From: a virus
Virus record (IMG/VR): IMGVR_UViG_3300032286_002092
Coordinates: 1 to 38,964 of that record
Strand: one strand, 5' to 3'
DNA: 38,964 nt
The position numbers were made by a program, and so were the translations under genes. The notes under the pieces are model-generated. The model had not been told where the DNA came from and made no database searches. It was given only the letters and a program-made list of their open reading frames with translations. Positions 21,848 through 30,200 of the stretch are shown piece by piece (positions within the stretch are counted from its first letter, which is position 1; each line of letters begins with the position of its first letter).

Positions 21848-21876
21848 TTGACGCCCCAACCGAATGACCCTAATAT
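21848..21876 (+). promoter_or_regulatory. Near-consensus sigma-70 promoter
   Basis: TTGACG (21848-21853), exactly 17 bases, then TAATAT (21871-21876). This is the best promoter match in the window. It drives the two-gene block 21930-22687 and overlaps a 47-bp palindrome, so it is probably tightly controlled. Confidence 0.75.
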
Positions 21877-21897
21877 AGGTTCATTCAGTCGGGGCGT
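21851..21897. repeat. 47-bp near-perfect palindrome over the promoter
   Basis: An inverted repeat is centred on 21874, with 19 of 23 base pairs complementary. The outer arms are ACGCCCC/GGGGCGT and the inner arms GAATGA/TCATTC. It begins seven bases after the M48 stop and covers the -10 element. It may be an operator for a dimeric repressor (the HTH protein at 22247-22687 is a candidate). As RNA it would also form a hairpin ending the M48 transcript, though without a U-tract. Confidence 0.8.
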
Positions 21898-21929
21898 TGG
21901 GCTCCGGCCAAGACGGGCAGGAGGCCCTT

Positions 21930-22250
21930 ATGACCGCACTCACCGACACAGACCGCGACGCGTTCCGCAGCGCCATCGTCCTCGCCGACATGCTTCCGGA
22001 GTACCGCGAAGCGGCGCGCGCCGACGCGCTCGACGTCGCGATCGATCGCACCGACGTCGTCGAAACCCAGGAGACCTATCACGATTTTTGCAGGGTTCAC
22101 GGCGCGCCACACGAAACCGTGACCTTCGGCGAGCAGCAGCTTCATATTTGGAATCGCGTTCAAATGGCGCGCGGTCGCGCGCGCGGCAAGCTCTATTTGA
22201 TGGAATTCCGCGCGGCGAACGCGAGCTTCTTCACCGGAGAATCTGCGTGA
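21930..22250 (+). CDS. Unknown 106-residue accessory protein
   Basis: The start is preceded by a strong GCAGGAGG site. The N-terminus is acidic (MTALTDTDRDAFRSAIVLADMLPEY), the middle has ETQETYHDFCRVHGAPHETVTFGEQQLHIW, and the C-terminus is basic (ARGRARGKLYLMEFRAAN). No family recognised. Coupling to the HTH gene by GTGA and control by a palindromic promoter recall a regulated pair, possibly toxin-antitoxin-like, but nothing in the sequence proves toxicity. Confidence 0.75.
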   Translation: MTALTDTDRDAFRSAIVLADMLPEYREAARADALDVAIDRTDVVETQETYHDFCRVHGAPHETVTFGEQQLHIWNRVQMARGRARGKLYLMEFRAANASFFTGESA

Positions 22251-22687
22251 CGATCGACGCGCCGATGGAAGCGGCCGAGTTCGCGGCCATCGGCGCCGCG
22301 CTTTACGGCCCGGAGTGGCGGCCCAGCGCCGCACGGCTGCTCGACTGCGGCTTGAGCAGCGTCAAGCGCTGGGCCAACGGCGCCTACCGCGTGCCGATGG
22401 GCGTCGCATTGCAGATGCGCGCAGCCGCCGCCGGCATGGCGGCTGCGCGAAATCTGCGCGCGATCGTCGATGCGATCGACATCGAGTCCGCGAACGGCCG
22501 CGTCGCGCAAATTCGCCTTTCGGAAAAAAAAGGCAATCCGATACAGCCGCTCGCGAACGACATCGTGATCGCGGCCACAGAACGCGTCGGCCGTCGCGCG
22601 CAGTTCGAGCGTATCGAGACCGCCGCAGAAACACCGGAAGAGCGCGCGCTCGAGGCTGCACTCGGGCGCCTTGGTTCGCGGGCCTGA
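22247..22687 (+). CDS. HTH-containing accessory protein
   Basis: This 146-residue protein starts at GTG inside the previous stop. Residues about 21-62 (YGPEWRPSAARLLDCGLSSVKRWANGAYRVPMGV) have the spacing of a lambda-repressor or MerR-like helix-turn-helix as found in 'Rha/DNA-binding transcriptional regulator' phage proteins. The remainder is helical and charged. It is a candidate autoregulator of the palindromic promoter upstream. A terminator follows. Confidence 0.78.
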   Translation: MTIDAPMEAAEFAAIGAALYGPEWRPSAARLLDCGLSSVKRWANGAYRVPMGVALQMRAAAAGMAAARNLRAIVDAIDIESANGRVAQIRLSEKKGNPIQPLANDIVIAATERVGRRAQFERIETAAETPEERALEAALGRLGSRA

Positions 22688-22696
22688 AACGGGCAA

Positions 22697-22726
22697 AAGC
22701 CCGCCTTGGTTTCCCAGGGCGGGCTT
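22697..22726. terminator. Terminator between convergent arms
   Basis: AAGCCCGCC (22697-22705) pairs with GGCGGGCTT (22718-22726) across a 12-base loop. On the minus strand the stem is followed by TTTT, so it best ends the leftward late/lysis transcript. It may also end the rightward accessory operon. Confidence 0.8.
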
Positions 22727-22748
22727 GAAGCGAACGGCGGTCGCCGGT

Positions 22749-23267
22749 TTAGCGCGTCGCCAGCGTCTTGATCGTGTCGTCTTTTTGAGCCGAGCGCGCC
22801 GAGCTGCCGAAGAAAAAATAGAGCACGAGCAGCGCGGCTGCATCGAGCATGCCGAGCACGCGCGTTACGATGGGCTCGGGCGTTTTCGGCGGCATGCCCC
22901 ACACGACAAGGCCGAGCTGCGCCGCGCCCCAGCAGGCCAGAACGAAGCAGGCGATGATTCCCGGCGCCCAGCTTTTGGTTTCGCGCTGCATCAGCCGCGC
23001 GTCCTTGCGATCGTCGACGGCCAGTTCCTCGAGCTTCACGCCGGCCTGCAGCATCTGCGTGCGGAAATCCGCGTCGAGTTTTTTGAGGGCGACGATCTGA
23101 TCGGGCGTTAGGCCCGAGGCGATCGCCTTCTGCACCTCGGCTTCCGGCGCGTCGTCGCGACCAAGCAGCAGGCCGCCGAGCAGCTTGACCGCCGTGCCGA
23201 CCAGCGGGCCGCCGGCAGCCGTCGCAAGCGTGGGTGCCACGCTGCCCAAGATCGATTTCCAATCCAC
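22749..23267 (-). CDS. Holin (3TM-type)
   Basis: This 172-residue protein has a hydrophobic N-terminal segment (VAPTLATAAGGPLVGTAVKLLGGLLLG), a cytoplasmic helical region (KKLDADFRTQMLQAGVKLEELAVDDRKDARLMQRETKSW) and two C-terminal membrane segments (APGIIACFVLACWGAAQLGLVVWG and MLDAAALLVLYFFFGSS). The block of charged helix followed by KSWAPGIIA and the FFGSS ending match the '3TM holin' family. It is the last gene of the leftward late operon, three bases from the endolysin stop, consistent with membrane permeabilisation at lysis. Confidence 0.88.
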   Translation of the reverse strand: MDWKSILGSVAPTLATAAGGPLVGTAVKLLGGLLLGRDDAPEAEVQKAIASGLTPDQIVALKKLDADFRTQMLQAGVKLEELAVDDRKDARLMQRETKSWAPGIIACFVLACWGAAQLGLVVWGMPPKTPEPIVTRVLGMLDAAALLVLYFFFGSSARSAQKDDTIKTLATR

Positions 23268-23270
23268 GTT

Positions 23271-23990
23271 TCAGTCCTCCAGTTTTTCCGGATGCATCGC
23301 CAATGCCGCCAGTGCGCGCGCGTAGCGCTTGGCGCGATCTTCGAGGCCGTGATGGCCGCCGTTGATCGCCTTCGTGATCGTCGCCAACCCCGCCTCGCCC
23401 TTGTCGGCGTGGCCGTTGCAAAGCGCACGGCCCCAAAACCATCCGGCGATCAGGGCCGCGTTCCAGGGCTTCAGCAATTCGTCGGGATCGCGCTCGAGCG
23501 CGATGCCGAGGGCGGCACCCGCCGCGCGATAGTTCGAGCGCCCGGTAAGCTGGATCAGGCCGCGCCCGCGAAAGCGCCACCCGTCGCCCGATGCCGGCGG
23601 GCCGTTTCCCAAACGACCGGAATAGACGAGGTTCGCCAGCCCATCGGGATTGCGCGCATAGGGCTCGGCCGTCGCATTCGTGCCGAATCGATCCGGCCAG
23701 ACCTGCCGCAGCCGCTCGACCGTGTAGTTCAGATTCTCTTCGAGCCGCGCGAAGCCGCCGCTCTCGTGCCCGAGCTGCGCTGCGAAATGCGCGAGGCGAA
23801 ACCGCGTGAGAATATCGAAGCGCTTGCACGCCACGGCGAGCGGGCCTGCAAAGAGATTGCGTGCGGGCATCGCGGCCCCTGCCGCCGCGATCGCGTCGGT
23901 GACGGCCGCGACGGTTTCCGGCAACACGCCGCCCACCGCTGCAGCCAGCTCCGAGCCAGACGGTGCCGCGCGGGTCTGTCGATCGTTCAT
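23271..23990 (-). CDS. Endolysin, GH19 chitinase/muramidase-like
   Basis: This 239-residue cell-wall hydrolase has catalytic Glu in FAAQLGHESGGFARLEENLNY. The GH19 blocks FRGRGLIQLTGRSNYRAAG and GWFWGRALCNGHADKG-x-x-ATITKAINGG follow. No signal peptide is visible, so release depends on the holin. A clear AAGGAG site precedes the ATG at 23990. Neighbours are the holin and a small membrane protein. Confidence 0.92.
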   Translation of the reverse strand: MNDRQTRAAPSGSELAAAVGGVLPETVAAVTDAIAAAGAAMPARNLFAGPLAVACKRFDILTRFRLAHFAAQLGHESGGFARLEENLNYTVERLRQVWPDRFGTNATAEPYARNPDGLANLVYSGRLGNGPPASGDGWRFRGRGLIQLTGRSNYRAAGAALGIALERDPDELLKPWNAALIAGWFWGRALCNGHADKGEAGLATITKAINGGHHGLEDRAKRYARALAALAMHPEKLED

Positions 23991-24003
23991 AAACGGGGCT
24001 CCT

Positions 24004-24216
24004 TCAGTTTCCGGCGAGCAACAGCCGCCGCGCCACTTCCAAAATCGATCCTTCGCCCAACGCAAGCAGACCGACGATCGCGTAGATCAGCAGGCGCAGC
24101 TCGCGCATCACCTTCGCGCCCTGATCGAGCCGCTTCTCGATAGCCTCGTAGCGCTCGGCGCAGACCGCTTCGTGCGTCGAAACGCGCTTGTCGAGATCGT
24201 GCAAAAGCTCGCTCAA
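24004..24216 (-). CDS. Small coiled-coil plus membrane protein in the lysis cassette
   Basis: This 70-residue protein has a charged helix (LLHDLDKRVSTHEAVCAERYEAIEKRLDQGAKVMRE) followed by one membrane segment (LRLLIYAIVGLLALGEGSIL). The arrangement is like XhlA-type haemolysin/antiholin proteins. The start is TTG at 24216 overlapping the fibre stop (TTGA), with GGGAGGTGG upstream. It likely modulates lysis timing or anchors the complex. Confidence 0.78.
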   Translation of the reverse strand: MSELLHDLDKRVSTHEAVCAERYEAIEKRLDQGAKVMRELRLLIYAIVGLLALGEGSILEVARRLLLAGN

Positions 24217-25835
24217 AGCACCACCTCCCCAACCAGATCGCGCGTGGCACCCGTGCGATTGATGAATGTCGTGCGCGTGTCGGCGTTCGCACCTGCGCCG
24301 TCGTCGTAGCGCACGTTCACGCGGTCGGTCGACGTCGCGTTGGCGATGCTGCCGCCGATGGTCAGCGGCTCGTCGCGCGCTGTGCCTGTGATTTCCGTGA
24401 AGGTTATCTCCGCGATCGCGCATTCGCTCGACGCGCCGTTGTGCGAAAAATCGATCCACACGTGATTCCAAACCGTCGTCTGGTCGGTGGATGCAACCGT
24501 TCGCGGGCTGGCACTCTCGTTTCCCGTATCGGTAAACGAGAGAGTGCCGAGCTGCGTCCCGTCGGTGCGACTGGCTGGCGCGGTTCCGGTTTTTCCACGC
24601 AAGACGAGCGTTACGGTAGGATTTATCGAACGCACGTAGCCCGCATCGAAGCTTCCGTAGACGACCGCTTGCTGGATCGATTTTCCTGGGCTGTACGTTT
24701 TCCCGACATAGCCTGACGTTCCGACTTTCGTACCAGAGCCTTCGATCGATTGGCTCGTGAACCCGTTGAAAACGGCTGCTAGGCCAGCGGCACTCGTGAA
24801 ATCGCCAATGCTCGTCCCCGTGCCGCCGGAAACTGCTGCCGTCGATGAGACTTGCACAAGATACGCCGCCTGCTCGCGCTCGCGGCCGCCGGTATCGACC
24901 CAATGCTGGACCGTCAGTGTGCCATCGACGGCAACGGACGAATTGCGCGCCGTGAAAACAGTATCGTCCTCTGGGTCGAAATCGATTTCGGTGGCGCTTG
25001 CCGCATAGCCGATCAGGCGCGTGGCGTTCTGCGTGCCGCTGGCCGGAATGGCGGGCGCCGTCTGCGTGACAGCACCGGCCGTGGCACTTGCGAACACCGC
25101 TTGGCCCGCCGTCAAGCCCGAAAAACCGGAGACGCGACCGGCGCGCAGCTGCGCCGACCCGCTTGCACCCGATGCGATCGCGGCCAAAGCGATGCCGATG
25201 CGGGGGCCGATCCGCACCGAGACGGTTGTGTCGGTATCGACCTCGTACCAGCGATCGGCACCGCCGCCACGCTGGTTGAACACGTCCTGATAGATCAGAT
25301 CGCGGTCGGCCAGCGCTTCGCCCGCCGTGATCGTGGCGGTCCCGGTGCTAAGGTCGCTGTTGCGCGGAATCTGGTTGGAGCCCGTACCAACATCGTAAAG
25401 CGCTGCCGTCCCGGTTGCAGCCGCGCGCTCGTCCACGATCATTGAATTCGCAATGGCGGTCGTGCTCGTCTCAAGCTGGAAGCGGCAGATCGGCAGGCGC
25501 CCGTCCGGGATCGTCGGCGCCACGGGCGAAGCCGCGACCGTGCCGGTCACAAGTTCGACAGCACCCGTGCTCGGATCGAGCACCACGCGGTCGATGCGCG
25601 GATTGCCGACCGGGGCCGCGATCGTGCCGGTGTTCTGCGCGGCGATTTCGGTCAAGCCGCCCGAGATCATCAGGGCACCGCCCAGAACCTTGATCGTCAT
25701 GTCGGGCGCGTCTTGCGCTTGCGGCAGAAACGCGATGGCGACGCGCGCACCCGCGACGATGGCATTGTCGATATTTCCTTTGTATTCGTTTCCCACCTGC
25801 GACGTATTGTCCGGTGCGATCCAGGGGGCCACCAT
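24213..25835 (-). CDS. Tail fibre/appendage protein
   Basis: This 540-residue protein begins MVAPWIAPDNTSQVGNEYKGNID with repeated Gly/Thr/Ala beta-rich stretches (GGALMISGGLTEIAAQNTGTIAAPVG, STGAVELVTGTVAAS, LRAGRVSGFSGLTAGQAVFAS). The C-terminal domain is beta-sandwich-like with many Thr/Ser. Position after the tail-tip gene suits a receptor-binding or cell-surface-degrading appendage. The C-terminal receptor domain is not recognised. AAGGAG lies at the right distance before the ATG. Confidence 0.82.
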   Translation of the reverse strand: MVAPWIAPDNTSQVGNEYKGNIDNAIVAGARVAIAFLPQAQDAPDMTIKVLGGALMISGGLTEIAAQNTGTIAAPVGNPRIDRVVLDPSTGAVELVTGTVAASPVAPTIPDGRLPICRFQLETSTTAIANSMIVDERAAATGTAALYDVGTGSNQIPRNSDLSTGTATITAGEALADRDLIYQDVFNQRGGGADRWYEVDTDTTVSVRIGPRIGIALAAIASGASGSAQLRAGRVSGFSGLTAGQAVFASATAGAVTQTAPAIPASGTQNATRLIGYAASATEIDFDPEDDTVFTARNSSVAVDGTLTVQHWVDTGGREREQAAYLVQVSSTAAVSGGTGTSIGDFTSAAGLAAVFNGFTSQSIEGSGTKVGTSGYVGKTYSPGKSIQQAVVYGSFDAGYVRSINPTVTLVLRGKTGTAPASRTDGTQLGTLSFTDTGNESASPRTVASTDQTTVWNHVWIDFSHNGASSECAIAEITFTEITGTARDEPLTIGGSIANATSTDRVNVRYDDGAGANADTRTTFINRTGATRDLVGEVVL

Positions 25836-25838
25836 TTT

Positions 25839-28800
25839 TCAAACTCCTTTTGCGAACCAATTGGCTGTCGCCGAAACGACCGCACCCGCACCTGTCGCGG
25901 TGCGCAGCGTGAAGCCCGTTGCGGTGACGTTTTCGGCCCACGCCTGTTGCGCCCCGCCGCCGACGGGCGTGCATTGCACGTTGGGCACGGCGAAGAAGGG
26001 CCGCGCGAATGTGATGGAAGTGCCGCCGACAGCGACCGCTGCCGCACTTGCCTGCTCCTCGCGCGCCTCAGCCTCGATCGTCGCCGTAAAAGCGGTCGCG
26101 ACCTGTTTGCCGTCGCTGCTGCGCAAAACGATGCGCTGCTTCACATAGCGCGCGGTCTTCGTGTCGGAAGCGCGCTCCACATATCCGCCATAGGAACCTG
26201 AAGCCGTTTTCGAATCCTGCTCGAGCACGGCGTTGGGCGCACCCACGGTCTCGCCTGCACCCAAGCGCGCGGCCGTCGCAGCGTAGGAAGTGACGGTCGC
26301 ATCGAGACCCAGATCGATCTCGGGCGATTCGTAGATCGCGGTCTCGACCGGGAATGCGTTGAACGTGTCCCACAGATCGGCGTCGCTCATTTCGGAAGCG
26401 AGCACGGTGCCGTTCGCAACCAAAGCACCGGTCCAGTGCACGTGGCAGTTTGTCTTGGCGCCGATCCAATCCGGATGCTGCGCCTGCGACACGATTGTCT
26501 GCGCCGTGGCCGACGAGCCGATGGTTGCATCGGCGGTGGCGGCATTGGCCGAGAGGTTGCCCGAATTGTCGCGCGCCTTGATATAAAAGCGCCACGCCCC
26601 CGGCGGCACCGCGATCGTGGTGAGCGACGTCGCACCCGTGGCCTGGCTCAAGGGCGTGGCGCTCGTCCAGGCATCGACCGTGTCGGCCGAATAGCGCAGA
26701 TCGTAGCCGTCGAGATCCACATCCGAAATCGCGGTCCAGCGCAGCACGGCGGCCGAGCCGTTGGCGGCGGCGGCAAAGCCCGTCACGTCGCTGGGTGCGG
26801 CGGTCTTGCCGATCACGACATGGTTCGTCGCCGTGACCCAATCGGGCGACGTGGCGCCGATATAGTTGCGCGCGCGAATGCGCACGTCGTAGGCCTCGCC
26901 ATCCGCCACATCGAGGATGCGGTAGAAGACCGAGCTGCCTTGCGTGAATTCGCTCGGCTGCCATGTCGCGTCGGCGGATTTTTTGTATTGGATCTCGATC
27001 AAGCCGCCCGAGACGACAAAGGCATCGTCGGGTGCCGTCCACGCGGCCTTGAGGCGCGAAAACACCGTGCCGTCGTTGCGCGTGTCGAGCTCGGAGGTGC
27101 CCGACGACAGAACGAGGTTCGTGGGGGCTGCCACTGTCGATGCGCTCGGCAAGTTCGTGCGCACCGCAGGCGACATGGAGGCCTCGTCCGTATCGGCATT
27201 CCACGCATAGACATTCGCGTCGATCTCGGCGAGTTCCATTTCGCAGACGATCGCGGGCGCCCCGCCGCCTGCGCCTGCGCCGTCCGACCGCGTGGCGAAT
27301 TTGAAGCGCGTAACCTCGAAGGTCTTCGCCGACCAGCCGTAGCGCGACCAATCGACCGCGATCGTGTCGCCGCCCCTGGTGTCGAAGGTCGAGAGTTTGC
27401 AGACGAGATTCGTCGCGATCTGCCGGCGCACGCGCTCGAGCTCGATGCGCGCCAAGCGTTGCGCCATGCTCGGCGACACCGTGAATTCAAGCGAATATCT
27501 CGAAGCCCAGGCGCGGATATTCTGGTCTTCCGCGAGGAAAGCGGCAGGTGCGACGGACGGATAGTCCGTCGCCTGCCATCCGCCGTCCGGGTCCACGAAC
27601 GTGCCCTTGACGCCGTTGTACACGTCGCGCGGCTCGCGCCGCCATGCAACCTTGAAGCCCTCGACCAAATCGTCGGCGCCGAGCGTGCGCGACGAGGCGC
27701 GCCATGCACCGGCGCGGGTGATCCACTTGCCCTCGGAGCGGATCAGGCGCCCGCCCATTGCCGAGAGCATGTCGCCGATGATCTTGTCGGGCGTCGATTC
27801 CGTGGCGGCGGTGCCGTTGGCCGTGTAGCGCGGCTCGCCGGTCGCCTCGATTTCGTGCGCGCCGCTGCCGGCACTCGTGATGTCGATCAGCACGCGGCTG
27901 CGCGCGTCTGCGAGCGATGCCGCGAGACCGCCGACCTTCGAACCCGTTTCGCAGAAGAAATAGTCGGTTTCGGCGGCAAGCCCGCCGGGCAGCGTTCCAT
28001 CGGTGAACAGCCGAACGACCGTGCCCGTGCGCAACCGCGCCTGAACACTCGACAGCGCGATAAGATCGGTCTCGGGGTCGGCCGTGAAATTCGTGCTCAA
28101 GCGGATCGTGTGCGTTCCGCTGCCGGCCGAGGTGAGCGTGACGGCAGTGCCGGCCTGGGCGTCGGCTTCCGTTGCGGCGAGCTTGATTATGAGGTCGCTC
28201 AAAAAGATCGCAAAGAGATTGCTTGAGGCAATAAGGCCGCCCGGCAGCGAGCCGCTGGTGACGCGCACCTGCGAGCCCGTCACCAGATTCATATCGTTGT
28301 CGGCGAGTGCCAGCGTGCTCGTCGACGGGTCTGCCGTGAATGTCGTTTGCTTGGCGCGCAGCGGCACGATCTCGTCGCTGATATTGGCGGCGGCAGCGAG
28401 CTCGGCTTCGTCGATCTCGGACCACGCCGCGCCGAATCCGCCGGCATTTTGCGGAATCGTGAGATAGCGCGCCAGACCGAGAGCGGCATTGTCGGTCCAG
28501 CCTGTCGAACCGTCGCGCGGATCGTAGACCGCAGCTTCGCAACGACACACGGCCGTGATGTTCGGCACGCCGTTGGCGTATTTGTCCGAATTCCAGGTGA
28601 GCTGCACATAGAGCTTTGCGCAGCCGGTTTGCCGATGCGCGTCGGTCCATTTTTCCGGCAAAGCCTCCTTGAGCTTGGCGTTGAGCGTGGCGTCGCCTTC
28701 GGTCGTGCCGTCGCCGAACCACGCCTTGGCGTAGCCCGCGTAATTGCCGGTCGCGTTGCCGTCGGCATCGAGCGGGACCACTTCGTCGGCAAACCACAGC

Positions 28801-29159
28801 TCGTCCATGCCCTTGAGCGGGTTGCAAGATAGCGTAATCAGAATATGCAGCGTGCCGTTGTCGCCGCCGGTTTTCTCGACCAGCGTGCGCGTGCCGCCGA
28901 GACGCAGCCGGCCGAAATGGATTTTGCCCTTGCCGACCGCCTCCTGCACCGTGACGGTGCGGTCTTGGGCCTGGCGGTCGAAGCTCGCCACCGCACCGCT
29001 GCCCTTCGGCTTCGATTGCAGAAGCGACGAGGCCGCGCCGAGAATGAGGGATCCGCCGAAAGCGCTCCACGAAAAACCCAGCGTGAGTCCGGCCGCGACC
29101 GAGAAAGTGGAGCCCGAGAAAACGGCTGCCGCGACGGCGGCGACGACGCTGCCCGGCAT
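25839..29159 (-). CDS. Tail tip / host-specificity protein (J- or GTA-like)
   Basis: This 1106-residue protein has a hydrophobic N-terminal segment (VVAAVAAAVFSGSTFSVAAGLTLGFSWSAFGGSLILG), then the tail-tip domain opening with QDRTVTVQEAVGKGKIHFGRLRLGGTRTLV. DGSTGWTDNAALGLARYLTIPQNAGGFGA and EGFKVAWRREPRDVYNGVKGTFVDP follow, as in siphovirus tip proteins. Fibronectin-III-like repeats lie near 710-900 (AWTAPDDAFVVSGGLIEIQYKKSAD, RWTAISDVDLDGYDLRYSAD). It forms the tail tip and contacts the receptor. It is preceded by the DUF6950 gene and followed by the fibre. Confidence 0.9.
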   Translation of the reverse strand: MPGSVVAAVAAAVFSGSTFSVAAGLTLGFSWSAFGGSLILGAASSLLQSKPKGSGAVASFDRQAQDRTVTVQEAVGKGKIHFGRLRLGGTRTLVEKTGGDNGTLHILITLSCNPLKGMDELWFADEVVPLDADGNATGNYAGYAKAWFGDGTTEGDATLNAKLKEALPEKWTDAHRQTGCAKLYVQLTWNSDKYANGVPNITAVCRCEAAVYDPRDGSTGWTDNAALGLARYLTIPQNAGGFGAAWSEIDEAELAAAANISDEIVPLRAKQTTFTADPSTSTLALADNDMNLVTGSQVRVTSGSLPGGLIASSNLFAIFLSDLIIKLAATEADAQAGTAVTLTSAGSGTHTIRLSTNFTADPETDLIALSSVQARLRTGTVVRLFTDGTLPGGLAAETDYFFCETGSKVGGLAASLADARSRVLIDITSAGSGAHEIEATGEPRYTANGTAATESTPDKIIGDMLSAMGGRLIRSEGKWITRAGAWRASSRTLGADDLVEGFKVAWRREPRDVYNGVKGTFVDPDGGWQATDYPSVAPAAFLAEDQNIRAWASRYSLEFTVSPSMAQRLARIELERVRRQIATNLVCKLSTFDTRGGDTIAVDWSRYGWSAKTFEVTRFKFATRSDGAGAGGGAPAIVCEMELAEIDANVYAWNADTDEASMSPAVRTNLPSASTVAAPTNLVLSSGTSELDTRNDGTVFSRLKAAWTAPDDAFVVSGGLIEIQYKKSADATWQPSEFTQGSSVFYRILDVADGEAYDVRIRARNYIGATSPDWVTATNHVVIGKTAAPSDVTGFAAAANGSAAVLRWTAISDVDLDGYDLRYSADTVDAWTSATPLSQATGATSLTTIAVPPGAWRFYIKARDNSGNLSANAATADATIGSSATAQTIVSQAQHPDWIGAKTNCHVHWTGALVANGTVLASEMSDADLWDTFNAFPVETAIYESPEIDLGLDATVTSYAATAARLGAGETVGAPNAVLEQDSKTASGSYGGYVERASDTKTARYVKQRIVLRSSDGKQVATAFTATIEAEAREEQASAAAVAVGGTSITFARPFFAVPNVQCTPVGGGAQQAWAENVTATGFTLRTATGAGAVVSATANWFAKGV

Positions 29160-29160
29160 G

Positions 29161-29589
29161 TCAGACCCGCCACGCGGCTTGGAGCCGCTTGTCGTCGATG
29201 CGCACGAGACCCAGGCCTGCGGGCAGCATCACGCCCACCTGCGCGCCCAGGCCCACGCCCAAATGCGGCAGCGATTGGACGAAGAGATAGAGATCGCCGC
29301 GACCGGCCGCCAAGATCGACACGGGCTCGACGCCAAAGACGATCTCGACCGCGCGCTTGAGATCGGCCCCTTCGCCATCGGAAGCCACGCTGCGGATAAG
29401 GCGAATCGCATCGGCGCGCGTCGCATACTTGCCTTCGAATTGCGGCCACACATCGCGCCCGGTCAGGGCGGCGACGGTCTCGCACGCGAGGCGGAAGCAA
29501 TCGTTCGAACCCAACGAATAGGTGCTGCGGTCGAAGCGATCGACCAGCTCGGCCAAGCGCAGTTCCCAGCCAGGGAGACGCATCGGCAT
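29161..29589 (-). CDS. DUF6950/NlpC-like tail protein
   Basis: This 142-residue protein starts MPMRLPGWELRLAELVDRFDRSTYSLGSNDCFRLACETVAALTGRD. The NDC block with nearby conserved residues is the DUF6950 pattern, related in position to cysteine peptidases of tail tips and GTAs. The ATG at 29589 is chosen for its AAGGAG nine bases upstream; a TTG at 29598 would add three residues. No second catalytic His is obvious, so it may be structural. Confidence 0.82.
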   Translation of the reverse strand: MPMRLPGWELRLAELVDRFDRSTYSLGSNDCFRLACETVAALTGRDVWPQFEGKYATRADAIRLIRSVASDGEGADLKRAVEIVFGVEPVSILAAGRGDLYLFVQSLPHLGVGLGAQVGVMLPAGLGLVRIDDKRLQAAWRV

Positions 29590-29605
29590 TAGGCCCAACT
29601 CCTTT

Positions 29606-30169
29606 TCACGAGCGACCCCATACGATCGACTTGTCCTGCAGCAGCGCCGCGAAACCGAAACCCTTGTCGCCGTCGTCGCGATTGGCTTGGTCTTCCGGCG
29701 TGTAGCGGATCTCGCGCGCGCGATTCAACGAGGCCATGATGTTTTCCGCCGACAGCGAAATTGTGCAGGTTTCGCCGTTTTCGTCCGTGCTCGGCACCGC
29801 GCACGTGCCCTCGAAAAGCAAGACGGGATCGGCAATCAAAAGACCCGTCTCAAGATCGCTGCAACCGAACCGCAGGCGCGCGGGCAGATTGTGGCGAATG
29901 GCCGAGATCGACTGCTCGAGCAAGGCAGGCTGAATTCCGGTCATCGTGAAAACAACGCCCGTCGATTTCAAATCGGTCGTCTCTTCGGGGGCCGACACGC
30001 TGCCGAGCGCGCCGACGCCGACGTAGATATTCGAATCGTAGGCGAGATCGCCAAGCCCCGACCAGACGCGAAGCCATTGCGTTGCGGTTTCGATTTCGAC
30101 GAGCAGGCACGGCGCCTTCGTCGCCGCCGAGATCGCCGCCTGCATGGCGGTCGATAAGGTTCTCGGCAT
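29606..30169 (-). CDS. Tail-tip associated protein, family not certain
   Basis: This 187-residue protein is AMQAAISAATKAPCLLVEIETA at the start, with EETTDLKSTGVVFTMTGI, IRHNLPARLRFGCSDLETG, and a C-terminal RYTPEDQANRDDGDKGFGFAALLQDKSIVWG. This last block is shared by siphovirus tail proteins between tape measure and tip. It may correspond to the distal tail or hub component. The start MPRTLST at 30169 is preferred; an upstream ATG at 30187 is possible. Confidence 0.75.
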   Translation of the reverse strand: MPRTLSTAMQAAISAATKAPCLLVEIETATQWLRVWSGLGDLAYDSNIYVGVGALGSVSAPEETTDLKSTGVVFTMTGIQPALLEQSISAIRHNLPARLRFGCSDLETGLLIADPVLLFEGTCAVPSTDENGETCTISLSAENIMASLNRAREIRYTPEDQANRDDGDKGFGFAALLQDKSIVWGRS

Positions 30170-30200
30170 TATTTGGGCCCCCGGCATTTCGGCGCCACCA

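Noticed and set aside
20747-22687. Flanking host chromosome to the right of an integrated prophage
   Set aside because: Arm sites on both sides of one core and the gene order across the window ends require a circular phage form; the block is followed directly by the phage lysis cassette.
21930-22687. Firm call as toxin-antitoxin pair
   Set aside because: Operon form and palindromic promoter fit, but neither protein shows a known toxin or antitoxin motif.
26436-28226. 596-codon plus-strand open frame opposite the tail tip gene
   Set aside because: Antisense shadow; the minus-strand gene has tail-tip and fibronectin-like blocks and proper spacing to its neighbours.
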